This document shows, in pieces, positions 7,658-14,825 of a DNA stretch of 17,618 nt. The notes under the pieces were generated by a model. That model saw nothing but the letters and a program-made list of their open reading frames with translations. It was not told the origin of the DNA and did no database searches. The translations under genes and the position numbers were made by a program. Position 1 is the stretch's first letter. Every line of letters starts with the position of its first letter. The DNA comes from Chloroflexota bacterium. GTDB taxonomy: Bacteria; Chloroflexota; Dehalococcoidia; Dehalococcoidales; RBG-16-60-22. Location: positions 1 through 17,618 of the forward strand of contig VGOH01000005.1 of the NCBI GenBank assembly GCA_016875955.1, given 5' to 3'.

Positions 7658-8148
7658 CAGCCCTCAAGCCCCCTGATTAATGCGCTTGATTTCTCGCCGG
7701 AGCCGGTCAGTTCCAGGCGGCGTTTTCGGGGTGAAAGCACCTTGAACTGCACCTCCAGATAATCATCGGGCAACAGGGAGAGCACTTTTTCCGCCCATTC
7801 CAGCACGATGAGGCTGGCCTCAGCTCTGGCCAGATAATCGAGCATGCCGATTTCAAACCCGTCCTCTATATTATTGATGCGGTATAGGTCAACGTGGTAG
7901 ATGGGAAGCCGCCCGCGGTACTCGTTAACAAAGGCAAAGGTTGGGCTGTTAACCGCTCCCTCCGGAACACCCAGCCCGACGCACAAACCCCGGGTGAAAA
8001 GCGTCTTGCCGCAGCCAAGCTCACCTACCAGGGCAATAACGCCCCCCTCAGCGATTTTCCCACCCAAGCGTTTGCCAAAACGCAGTGTGGCCGCCGGGCT
8101 ATCACTTAAAAAAACATATGCCGTTCTGGCGATTTTTAAGGCTGACAT
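7657..8148 (-). CDS. tsaE: t6A biosynthesis ATPase TsaE (YjeE)
   Basis: P-loop ATPase that drives cycling of the TsaBD complex during t6A synthesis. The 163-residue protein has Walker A GELGCGKT (42-49), the family motif VNSPTFAFVNEY (66-77), HVDLYR (85-90) and EWAEK (117-121), in canonical order. The chosen ATG 8146-8148 gives a normal N-terminus ahead of the first strand. No Shine-Dalgarno site precedes it, which is unusual here because most other genes in the window have one. It is the first gene of the minus-strand t6A operon and diverges from guaA across 68 bases. It overlaps tsaB by one base at its 3' end. Confidence 0.94.
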   Translation of the reverse strand: MSALKIARTAYVFLSDSPAATLRFGKRLGGKIAEGGVIALVGELGCGKTLFTRGLCVGLGVPEGAVNSPTFAFVNEYRGRLPIYHVDLYRINNIEDGFEIGMLDYLARAEASLIVLEWAEKVLSLLPDDYLEVQFKVLSPRKRRLELTGSGEKSSALIRGLEG

Positions 8149-8174
8149 TCTCGGAAAACAGCTGGTTATTCCCC

Positions 8175-8203
8175 TTGACGGTAGTATATCATAATGGTAA
8201 TCT
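8175..8203 (+). promoter_or_regulatory. Promoter of the guaA/purine operon
   Basis: TTGACG (8175-8180), a 17-base spacer and TAATCT (8198-8203) preceded by TGG (extended -10). The -10 ends only 13 bases before the guaA ATG, so the transcript would start about 6-7 bases before the start codon, making it nearly leaderless. Confidence 0.65.
8183..8193 (-). promoter_or_regulatory. Possible -10 region for the tsaEBDC operon
   Basis: On the minus strand, TATGAT (8188-8193) and TATACT (8183-8188) overlap and either could be a -10 box, placing a start near 8176-8180 and a leader of about 30 bases. No good -35 is seen at the right distance. Any -35 would lie in the guaA -10 region, so the two divergent promoters would compete. 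Confidence 0.35.
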
Positions 8204-8216
8204 GTGTTCTATAAAC

Positions 8217-9902
8217 ATGGTTAAAGGGAAGGCGAAACCAGCTACTGATAAGAGCCTCCGCATTGCCACGACCGGCGATATTGAAGTCTCCACCTACCTG
8301 GAAATTGCCAAAGAGAAGGGTGGAGTACAGCCGTCAGTTGCCGAGGAAGCGGTCTCCGGGGCGGAACGTGAAGCGGTCATCGTCATTGACTTTGGCTCAC
8401 AGTACAGCCTGCTTATCGCCCGCCGCGTGCGTGAGTGCCAGGTCTACTGCGAGCTGGTGCCCCACGATGCTCCCTGGGAAAAAATAGCCCCGCTCAATCC
8501 CCGGGGCTTTATCCTTTCCGGCGGGCCGAGAAGCGTTTACGAACCAAATGCGCCGCTGGCGCCATCTTATATCTATGAAAGTGGCCTGCCGGTGCTCGGT
8601 ATCTGCTATGGAATGGGGGTCATCGCCAGGCAACTGGGCGGAAAGGTGGCGCCGGGCACAAAGCGCGAGTATGGCCACGCCGTCCTTCACCTAAGCAATT
8701 TAGACTCGCCACTGTTTGCCGACCTGCCCGAGTCCACGCCGGTCTGGATGAGCCACGGCGACCGCATTGAAGAGCTGCCGCCCGGTTTCACCGCCATCGC
8801 CTACACGGAAAACTCGCCGGTGGCGGTCATGGGCAACGGCGATGGTATATTCGGGCTCCAGTTCCACCCCGAGGTCGTGCATACCCCGGAAGGCAAAACG
8901 ATACTGCGCAATTTTGTCCGCCGGGTATGCGGCTGCAGGGGCAACTGGACCATAGGCAGCTTCATTAATGACAGCCTCGCCCGCATCAGGGAGAGCGTGG
9001 GCGATGGCAAGGTCATCTGTGCCCTCTCCGGCGGCGTTGATTCGGCAGTGGTGGCCACGTTAATCCACCGCGCCATCGGCGACCAGCTGACCTGCATCTT
9101 CGTCAATAACGGCTTGCTGCGCCGCGAGGAAGTGGAAAGGACCCTCAAGGTCTTCCGGGAAAACCTGGGGATGAACATCCGGTACGTTGACGCCAGCGAA
9201 CGGTTCCTCTCCCGCCTGAAAGGCGTCATTGACCCGGAAATAAAACGCAAGGCCATCGGCGAGGAGTTCATCCACGTCTTTGAGGAGGAGGCGAAAAAAG
9301 CGGGCAAAGTTGACTTTCTGGCCCAGGGTACCCTGTATCCGGACGTCATTGAGAGCGTGTCTTCGGTAAGCAACGTCTCCGCCAAGATAAAGACCCACCA
9401 CAACGTGGGCGGTCTGCCGGCCCGAATGACCCTGAAGCTCCTTGAGCCGCTGCGCTATCTCTTCAAGGACGAGGTGCGCCGCGTCGGGCTGGAGCTGGGC
9501 CTGCCCGAAGAAATGGTCTGGCGGCAGCCCTTCCCCGGCCCCGGCCTGGCCATACGCATCATCGGTGAGGTGACCAGGGAGAAGCTGGAAATACTGCGCA
9601 GCGCCGACTTCATCGTCATGAATGAAATCAAGAAAGCGAAGCTTTACCGCCAGCTATGGCAGAGCTTCGCCATCCTGCCCGATATTCACAGCGTGGGCGT
9701 GATGGGCGACTACCGTACCTACGGCCATGTGATTGCCATCCGCGCCGTGACCAGCGAGGACGCCATGACCGCGGACTGGGCGCGCATGCCCTATGACGTG
9801 CTGTCCCGCATCTCCAACCGCATTGTCAACGAGGTGCCAGAGGTCAACCGCGTTGTCTTTGATATAACCTCCAAACCCCCCTCAACCATAGAGTGGGAGT
9901 AA
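8217..9902 (+). CDS. guaA: GMP synthase (glutamine-hydrolysing), with N-terminal extension
   Basis: Amidates XMP to GMP using glutamine and ATP. The 561-residue protein has an N-terminal class I glutamine amidotransferase domain: IDFGSQYS (57-64), nucleophile C130 in GICYGMG, and H217/E219 in FHPEV. The ATP-pyrophosphatase domain has P-loop SGGVDS from about 271. A C-terminal dimerisation domain ends KPPSTIEWE. E. coli GuaA has 525 residues with Cys86, so about 44 residues are added at the front. These start MVKGKAKPATDKS and I do not recognise them. ATG 8217 is the only canonical start between the upstream promoter and the core; no ATG, GTG or TTG occurs in frame between it and IDFGSQYS. It has no Shine-Dalgarno site, consistent with a near-leaderless message. 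First gene of the purine operon. Confidence 0.95.
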   Translation: MVKGKAKPATDKSLRIATTGDIEVSTYLEIAKEKGGVQPSVAEEAVSGAEREAVIVIDFGSQYSLLIARRVRECQVYCELVPHDAPWEKIAPLNPRGFILSGGPRSVYEPNAPLAPSYIYESGLPVLGICYGMGVIARQLGGKVAPGTKREYGHAVLHLSNLDSPLFADLPESTPVWMSHGDRIEELPPGFTAIAYTENSPVAVMGNGDGIFGLQFHPEVVHTPEGKTILRNFVRRVCGCRGNWTIGSFINDSLARIRESVGDGKVICALSGGVDSAVVATLIHRAIGDQLTCIFVNNGLLRREEVERTLKVFRENLGMNIRYVDASERFLSRLKGVIDPEIKRKAIGEEFIHVFEEEAKKAGKVDFLAQGTLYPDVIESVSSVSNVSAKIKTHHNVGGLPARMTLKLLEPLRYLFKDEVRRVGLELGLPEEMVWRQPFPGPGLAIRIIGEVTREKLEILRSADFIVMNEIKKAKLYRQLWQSFAILPDIHSVGVMGDYRTYGHVIAIRAVTSEDAMTADWARMPYDVLSRISNRIVNEVPEVNRVVFDITSKPPSTIEWE

Positions 9903-9916
9903 GCTTTAATTCCGAG

Positions 9917-9922
9917 AAGAGG
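9917..9922 (+). promoter_or_regulatory. Ribosome binding site that sets the ATT start of purD
   Basis: AAGAGG ends 8 bases before ATT at 9931-9933, the ideal spacing. No ATG, GTG or TTG in the purD frame lies near it, and an in-frame TAA (9928-9930) directly precedes the ATT. It supports the unusual start. Confidence 0.6.
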
Positions 9923-9930
9923 TAAATTAA

Positions 9931-11205
9931 ATTAAAATCCTAGTCGTTGGCAGCGGGGCGCGGGAGCACACGCTGGTCTGGAAGCTGGCCCAGAGCCCGA
10001 AGGTCAAAGAGCTTTTCGCGGCGCCGGGCAACGCCGGCACGGCGCAGCAGGCCCATAATCTGCCCATAAACCCCACCGACATTGAATCGCTGCTAACGAC
10101 AGCCAAGGACAATAAAATTGACCTGACCGTGGTCGGCCCGGAGGCGCCGCTGGCCGCAGGCATCGTGGACTTATTCAATAAGAAGGGCCTGGCCATCTTC
10201 GGCGCGACCAAGGCTGCCGCTCAGATTGAGACCAGCAAGGTATTCGCCAAGAAACTGATGCAGAAATACGGTATCCCCTGCGCCCGCAGTGCCAGTTTCT
10301 CCGACTATGCAGAGGCAAAAGAGTATGTTAAAAAGCAGAGGCCGCCGGTGGTCATCAAAGCCGACGGGCTGGCGGCGGGGAAAGGGGTGGTCGTTGCTGA
10401 ATTTACCGAACAGGCCATTGATGCCCTCAGCAGCTTCATGGAATCAAAAACGCTGGGCAGCGCTGGAGAGCAGATAGTGGTTGAGGAACACCTTTCCGGC
10501 CGGGAGATGAGCGCTTTCATCTTCACCGATGGCACCGCTGTCGCCCCCATGGTGCCCGCCTGCGACTACAAACGTATTTATGACGGCAACCGCGGGCCCA
10601 ATACCGGCGGCATGGGCAGCTACAGCCCGCCGTATTTCCTCAGCCCATGGCTGGAAAGGACAGTCAGAGAAACCATCATGGAGCCAGCGGTAAAGGCCCT
10701 GCAACAGGAGGGCCGACCTTATAAAGGGGTGCTTTATGGCGGCCTCATGATTACCCAAAACGGGCCAAAAGTGTTAGAATTTAATGCCCGGTTTGGTGAC
10801 CCGGAAACGCAGGTGGTGCTGCCCAGGCTGCACACGGATTTGATAGACATTATCATGGCCGTTGTGGATAATAAACTTGACGGTGTGCCGGTAAAATGGG
10901 GAAAAGAAGCCTGTGTCGGCGTGGTGATGGCCTCGGCCGGATATCCGGGGAACTATCAGACTGGCTTTACGATTTCCGGCCTGAAGGATATAGATAAGGA
11001 TGTTATGGTCTTCCACGCCGGCACCAAAGCCGGGGCAACGCCGGGTGAGGTGTTGACCAGCGGCGGCAGGGTCCTGACCGTGGCGGCCACCGGCAAAGAC
11101 CTAACCGAAGCCAGAAAGAAAGTATATAATAATATCACACGGCTACATTTTGAAGGCTGCCAGTACCGCCAAGATATTGCGGCAATAAAGAACAGGGGAG
11201 CATAA
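9931..11205 (+). CDS. purD: Phosphoribosylamine-glycine ligase, probable ATT start
   Basis: GAR synthetase, the second step of purine synthesis: it joins phosphoribosylamine and glycine using ATP. Reading from ATT 9931 gives 424 residues (normal length). The start KILVVGSGAREH is the family N-terminal phosphate-binding motif and lies directly after the first codon. Next come VVGPEAPLAAG (about 66-76), the ATP-grasp region KADGLAAGKGVVVAE (about 144-158), GPNTGGMGSYSPP and EFNARFGDPETQ. In frame, TAA (9928-9930) precedes the ATT, and no ATG, GTG or TTG occurs until GTG at 10129. A start there would delete 66 residues, including the conserved GSGAREH motif. The gene lies 28 bases after guaA and one base before purE. 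A sequencing error changing ATG to ATT is the main alternative; the identity of the protein is not in doubt. Confidence 0.93.
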   Translation: MKILVVGSGAREHTLVWKLAQSPKVKELFAAPGNAGTAQQAHNLPINPTDIESLLTTAKDNKIDLTVVGPEAPLAAGIVDLFNKKGLAIFGATKAAAQIETSKVFAKKLMQKYGIPCARSASFSDYAEAKEYVKKQRPPVVIKADGLAAGKGVVVAEFTEQAIDALSSFMESKTLGSAGEQIVVEEHLSGREMSAFIFTDGTAVAPMVPACDYKRIYDGNRGPNTGGMGSYSPPYFLSPWLERTVRETIMEPAVKALQQEGRPYKGVLYGGLMITQNGPKVLEFNARFGDPETQVVLPRLHTDLIDIIMAVVDNKLDGVPVKWGKEACVGVVMASAGYPGNYQTGFTISGLKDIDKDVMVFHAGTKAGATPGEVLTSGGRVLTVAATGKDLTEARKKVYNNITRLHFEGCQYRQDIAAIKNRGA

Positions 11206-11206
11206 T

Positions 11207-11671
11207 ATGCCTTTGGTCGGCGTGGTCATGGGTTCAAAGTCGGATATGGAAGCGCTCAAACCGACTCTGGAGATACTGGAGCAACTTGACATTGACTATG
11301 AGGTCAATGTCATCTCCGCCCATCGCACGCCGGAGAAAGCGCGGCAGTACGGGGTAACGGCTAACGAGCGCGGCATAGAGGTCATCATCGCCGCTGCCGG
11401 AGGTGCGGCGCACCTGCCCGGGGTGCTGGCCAGCTGGTCCACTCTGCCTGTTATCGGCGTGCCGCTCGCTTCTGGAGAACTGAAAGGCGTTGACGCCCTC
11501 TATTCAATAGTCCAGATGCCGGCCGGGATACCGGTCGCCTGCGTGGCCATTGGCGCCGCCGGGGCCAAGAATGCCGCTTATCTGGCGGCGGAAATTCTGG
11601 GTATCAAGCATGAAAACATACGCAGGGCTTACGCCAACTATCGGCGTGAACTGCAAGGAGAACCAAAATGA
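11207..11671 (+). CDS. purE: N5-carboxyaminoimidazole ribonucleotide mutase (class I PurE)
   Basis: Interconverts N5-CAIR and CAIR in purine synthesis. The 154-residue protein has VVMGSKSDME (7-16), the active-site SAHRTPEKA, AAAGGAAHLPGVLA and GAAGAKNAA. The GGAAHLPG stretch is the class I (bacterial mutase) form. Class I PurE normally works with PurK, which is not in this window and should be elsewhere. The start ATG 11207 has AGGGGAG 6 bases upstream inside the end of purD, and its stop overlaps purB as ATGA. It is a compact operon member. Confidence 0.96.
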   Translation: MPLVGVVMGSKSDMEALKPTLEILEQLDIDYEVNVISAHRTPEKARQYGVTANERGIEVIIAAAGGAAHLPGVLASWSTLPVIGVPLASGELKGVDALYSIVQMPAGIPVACVAIGAAGAKNAAYLAAEILGIKHENIRRAYANYRRELQGEPK

Positions 11672-13017
11672 TTGAGCGCTACTCCCGCCCCCAGATGAAA
11701 CGGGTCTGGTCGGACGAAAATAAGTTCAATAAGTGGCTGGAAGTGGAGATTGCTGTCTGCGATGCCTGGGCGGAAATCGGCGTTGTGCCCCGCGAGGCCA
11801 TCCCGAAAATCAAGCTGGCCAAATGCAATCTCAAGCGTATGGAAGAGATTTTAAAGGAAACTCGCCATGATATGACCGCGTTTCTCGGTTCGGTGGCGGA
11901 GAGCCTTGGCGAAGAATCACGCTTTATCCACCTCGGCCTGACCTCATCCGATGTCATGGACACGGCGCTCAGCCTGCAGCTGGTTGAGGCCACAGTGCTG
12001 CTCGCCGAAGACCTGAAAGAGCTCATCACCGTGCTGGCGCAAAAAGCCATGGAGCATAAATATACGCCGATTATCGGGCGCACGCACGGTGTTCACGCTG
12101 AGCCGACCACCTTCGGGCTGAAGCTGGCGATATGGGTTGAAGAGATGAGGCGCGGCCTGCAGCGCCTCGGCGAGGCAAAAAAGGCCATCGCCGTGGGCAA
12201 GATATCCGGTGCCTGCGGCACCTACGCCACCGTCCCTCCGGAAGTGGAACAGCGCGCCTGCCGGAAGCTCGGCCTTATGCCGGCACCGGTGTCAAATCAG
12301 ATATTGCAGCGCGACCGCCATGCCCATTTCGTGACCACTCTGGCCATCATCGCCAGCTCGCTGGAAAAGTTCGCCATCGAGATACGGGGCCTGCAGCGAA
12401 CGGAGGTTGGTGAAGTGGGCGAGCCATTTGGCACCGGCCAGACCGGGTCCTCGGCAATGCCCCATAAACGTAACCCTGAACTCTGCGAACGGATTACCGG
12501 CCTGGCCCGACTGGTCCGGGGCTATGCCCTGACGGCGATGGAGAATATCGCGCTCTGGCACGAACGTGATATCAGCCATTCCTCCACGGAGCGCATCATC
12601 CTGCCTGATGCCTGCCTGCTCGTTGACTATTGCCTGTCTCTCTTCGGCTCAATAATCAAAGGGCTGCAGGTCTTCCCGCAGCGTATGAAAAAAAATATGG
12701 AGCTCACCAAAGGTCTGGTCTTTTCCCAGCGGGTAATGCTGGCACTCATTGATAAAGGCCTTTCCCGGCAGAAAGCGTATGAGCTGGTGCAGCGCAATGC
12801 CATGAAGTCCTGGAAAGAGAATAAAAGCTTCCTTAACCTATTGAAAGCTGACGCCGAGGTCGCCACAATCCTGCCTCAGTCAGAGCTTGAGCCGCTTTTC
12901 GATTACCAGTACTATCTGAGACACGTCGACGAAATCTTTGAGCGATTGGGGCTGACCAAGGCACAGTGGAAAAGCACGATATCAGAACCAACCAGCCTGG
13001 CACCGAGAGCCCTGTAA
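11668..13017 (+). CDS. purB: Adenylosuccinate lyase
   Basis: Fumarate-releasing lyase that acts twice in purine synthesis: SAICAR to AICAR, and adenylosuccinate to AMP. The 449-residue, all-helical member of the fumarase/aspartase superfamily has TSSDVMDTA (about 91-99), GRTHGVHAEPTTFG (about 136-149) with a catalytic His, and the signature GSSAMPHKRNPE with the mobile-loop serines at 261-262. The N-terminus MIERYSRPQM matches the Bacillus-type family start. The ATG shares an ATGA overlap with the purE stop and has AAGGAG 7 bases upstream. The next gene, of unknown role, follows after 27 bases. Length is normal with a slightly longer C-terminal tail. Confidence 0.96.
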   Translation: MIERYSRPQMKRVWSDENKFNKWLEVEIAVCDAWAEIGVVPREAIPKIKLAKCNLKRMEEILKETRHDMTAFLGSVAESLGEESRFIHLGLTSSDVMDTALSLQLVEATVLLAEDLKELITVLAQKAMEHKYTPIIGRTHGVHAEPTTFGLKLAIWVEEMRRGLQRLGEAKKAIAVGKISGACGTYATVPPEVEQRACRKLGLMPAPVSNQILQRDRHAHFVTTLAIIASSLEKFAIEIRGLQRTEVGEVGEPFGTGQTGSSAMPHKRNPELCERITGLARLVRGYALTAMENIALWHERDISHSSTERIILPDACLLVDYCLSLFGSIIKGLQVFPQRMKKNMELTKGLVFSQRVMLALIDKGLSRQKAYELVQRNAMKSWKENKSFLNLLKADAEVATILPQSELEPLFDYQYYLRHVDEIFERLGLTKAQWKSTISEPTSLAPRAL

Positions 13018-13044
13018 TATATTGTCCACAGAGGTGGCGAGATT

Positions 13045-13497
13045 ATGGCGGATAAAAAATCAGCTGACAAGATTCGCAGAGTGGCCATGACCCTGGACAA
13101 TGCCATAGAAAATAAGAGCCTGGAAACGGTTATATCCTGCTTCGCCGATGATTGTGAAATCGAGCTGCTGCGCCATAGCCTTTATGGAAAGGCCGGCGTG
13201 AAAAAGTGGTTTGACTGGCTGTTCAAAAACGTCTGGCAGATTAAGTTTCAACCCATCATAATTCTGGCGGAAGGGAACACTTTATTTGAGGAATTCATCA
13301 TCCGGGTGCGATTTGAGAGCGGACCGGAGATAAAGTCAAAACAGTCGGAGGTCCTCGTTTTTGAGAAAGACAAGATAAAATGCCTGCGGCTCTATTTTGA
13401 CCGGCTCGACTTTGCTGACACGCTGGTCAAAGACCCGGTGAGCAAGGCGGTATTGAGCCGGGTGATGAAGAAATCCCTTGAAGGCCTGGGCGATTGA
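13045..13497 (+). CDS. NTF2/SnoaL-like small protein of unknown function
   Basis: A 150-residue soluble protein with no signal peptide or membrane segment. Its layout resembles the NTF2-like/SnoaL cone fold: an N-terminal helix (KIRRVAMTLDNAIENKSLETVISCF), a FADDCEIELL strand, a GKAGVKKWFDWLF helix, then strands ending in EVLVFEKDKIKCLRLYFDRLDF. In this family such proteins are either small enzymes (isomerases, hydrolases) or ligand-binding domains; no catalytic set is recognisable here. The start ATG has GAGGTG about 9 bases upstream. It lies between purB and purC with gaps of 27 and 26 bases and the same strand, so it is surely cotranscribed. A direct role in purine synthesis is not established. 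The gene is well supported; the fold assignment is moderate. Confidence 0.75.
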   Translation: MADKKSADKIRRVAMTLDNAIENKSLETVISCFADDCEIELLRHSLYGKAGVKKWFDWLFKNVWQIKFQPIIILAEGNTLFEEFIIRVRFESGPEIKSKQSEVLVFEKDKIKCLRLYFDRLDFADTLVKDPVSKAVLSRVMKKSLEGLGD

Positions 13498-13523
13498 ACG
13501 CATAATATTCAGGAGGCTGTATC

Positions 13524-14441
13524 ATGGTCAACGATTCATCGGTTTTAAGGGAGGCTGATTTACCGCTGCCCTTATTCATCAGGGGTAAGGTACGTGATAC
13601 CTATGACCTGGGAAATCACCTCCTCATCATCGCCACCGACCGCATTTCCGCCTTTGATTCTGTGCTGCCAAGTCCCATCCCGCGTAAAGGCTTTGTCCTG
13701 AACCAGCTGTCTGTTTTCTGGTTCCGGCAGACAGCGGAGATTGTGCCCAACCATCTGATAGAACCGATAGAAGATATACACAGCCTGGACACCTATATAC
13801 CAGAGAAAAGTCGCTTCCCCTACCCTGCCTATCTTATCGGACGCTCCATGGTGGTGAAGAAAGTGAAGCGCGTTCCGATTGAATGCGTCGTCCGAGGCTA
13901 CCTCGCCGGCTCCGGGTGGGCCGAATACCAGGAATGCGGCAAAGTCGCCGGCTTCTCGCTGCCAAAAGGACTCAAGGAGAGCCAGAAACTACCGGAACCA
14001 CTATTCACCCCGACAACGAAAGCCGATGCCGGCCATGATTTGCCCATATCTATGGAGGAAATTGAAAAGCTGCTGGGCAAAGAAAGGGCCCGCGAGATAA
14101 AGGAAAAAAGCATCGCCGTCTACAATTACGCGCAGGAGTACGCCCGCAAACACGACCTCATCATCGCTGATACCAAGATGGAATTCGGACTGGATGGAGA
14201 CCGGCTAATCCTCATTGATGAACTGCTGACACCGGACTCATCACGAATCTGGGACTCCGGGCTGTATCAGGTCGGGCAGGCACAGCCCGGCTATGATAAA
14301 CAGCCGCTTCGCGACTGGCTCGTGGATTCGGGATGGAACAAGGAGCCACCCGCCCCACCGCTGCCCGCAGACGTAGTGGAAGCCACATCCCGCCGGTACA
14401 TCCAGGCATATGAAAGAGTCACCGGTCGGGAATTGAAATAA
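13524..14441 (+). CDS. purC: SAICAR synthetase, long (yeast ADE1-like) type
   Basis: Phosphoribosylaminoimidazole-succinocarboxamide synthase: it ligates aspartate to CAIR with ATP. At 305 residues it is longer than E. coli PurC (237) and collinear with the yeast Ade1 type. Visible motifs are FIRGKVRDTYDL (nucleotide binding, about 17-28), ATDRISAFDSVLPSPIP, ECVVRGYLAGSGWAEY (substrate site), GLKESQKLPEPLFTPTTKA, IADTKMEFG and LIDELLTPDSSR. The ATG at 13524 has a perfect AGGAGG 7 bases upstream. It is the last recognisable purine gene of the operon; tatA follows after 34 bases without an obvious terminator. Confidence 0.96.
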   Translation: MVNDSSVLREADLPLPLFIRGKVRDTYDLGNHLLIIATDRISAFDSVLPSPIPRKGFVLNQLSVFWFRQTAEIVPNHLIEPIEDIHSLDTYIPEKSRFPYPAYLIGRSMVVKKVKRVPIECVVRGYLAGSGWAEYQECGKVAGFSLPKGLKESQKLPEPLFTPTTKADAGHDLPISMEEIEKLLGKERAREIKEKSIAVYNYAQEYARKHDLIIADTKMEFGLDGDRLILIDELLTPDSSRIWDSGLYQVGQAQPGYDKQPLRDWLVDSGWNKEPPAPPLPADVVEATSRRYIQAYERVTGRELK

Positions 14442-14475
14442 CTCTTCACGCTGTATCATATAGAAAGGAGATATC

Positions 14476-14697
14476 ATGCCGTTTAGATTGGGCCCGTGGG
14501 AAATCGCCTTAATCGTGGTCATCATTCTTATCGTCTTCGGCGTTGGCAGGCTGCCACAGGTTGGCGGAGCCATCGGGAAAGGTATACGTAACTTCAGGAA
14601 AGGGCAGCGCGGCGAGGATTTTGAAGAGGCAGAGGAGACTGAAAAAGAGGCGCCAGCCAGACCCCGAAAGGCCGCCCGGAAATCATCAAAGCAATAA
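14476..14697 (+). CDS. tatA: Twin-arginine translocase subunit TatA/TatE
   Basis: Pore-forming subunit of the Tat system, which exports folded, cofactor-loaded proteins across the cytoplasmic membrane. The 73-residue protein has a short N-terminal transmembrane helix (about residues 7-21, IALIVVIILIVF), the invariant FG hinge (F21-G22), and an amphipathic helix (RLPQVGGAIGKGIRNFRKG). A charged Glu-rich then Lys/Arg-rich tail follows. Its short N-terminus before the helix fits TatA rather than TatB. The start ATG has AAAGGAG 5 bases upstream. It sits between purC and a Tat-dependent formate dehydrogenase, so its natural client may be the next gene, although the strong promoter between them means the two need not share a transcript. 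TatC is not in this window. Confidence 0.94.
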   Translation: MPFRLGPWEIALIVVIILIVFGVGRLPQVGGAIGKGIRNFRKGQRGEDFEEAEETEKEAPARPRKAARKSSKQ

Positions 14698-14763
14698 TCC
14701 GATTTTTGCCTGAAACTCAAGCCAAATTCTCAGCAATTGCCTGCTAAACCCACAGGAATGAGG

Positions 14764-14793
14764 TTGACAAATTTACTGAGAATAATCTATAAT
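14764..14793 (+). promoter_or_regulatory. Strong sigma70-type promoter of the formate dehydrogenase gene
   Basis: TTGACA (14764-14769) and TATAAT (14788-14793) are both perfect consensus with an 18-base spacer. The start should be near 14800, giving a leader of about 25 bases with AAGGGGGG at 14815-14822 before ATG 14826. The 128-base gap 14698-14825 otherwise shows no terminator or other feature. Confidence 0.8.
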
Positions 14794-14825
14794 GGCTTCC
14801 GATATCAGACTGACAAGGGGGGAAA

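Noticed and set aside
8085..8216. Extension of guaA upstream to a GTG at 8085
   Set aside because: It would run through the divergent promoter region and antisense to tsaE; the mapped promoter lies downstream of that GTG.
10129..11205. purD starting at GTG 10129
   Set aside because: It would remove the conserved N-terminal GSGAREH region, which is intact just upstream in the same frame.
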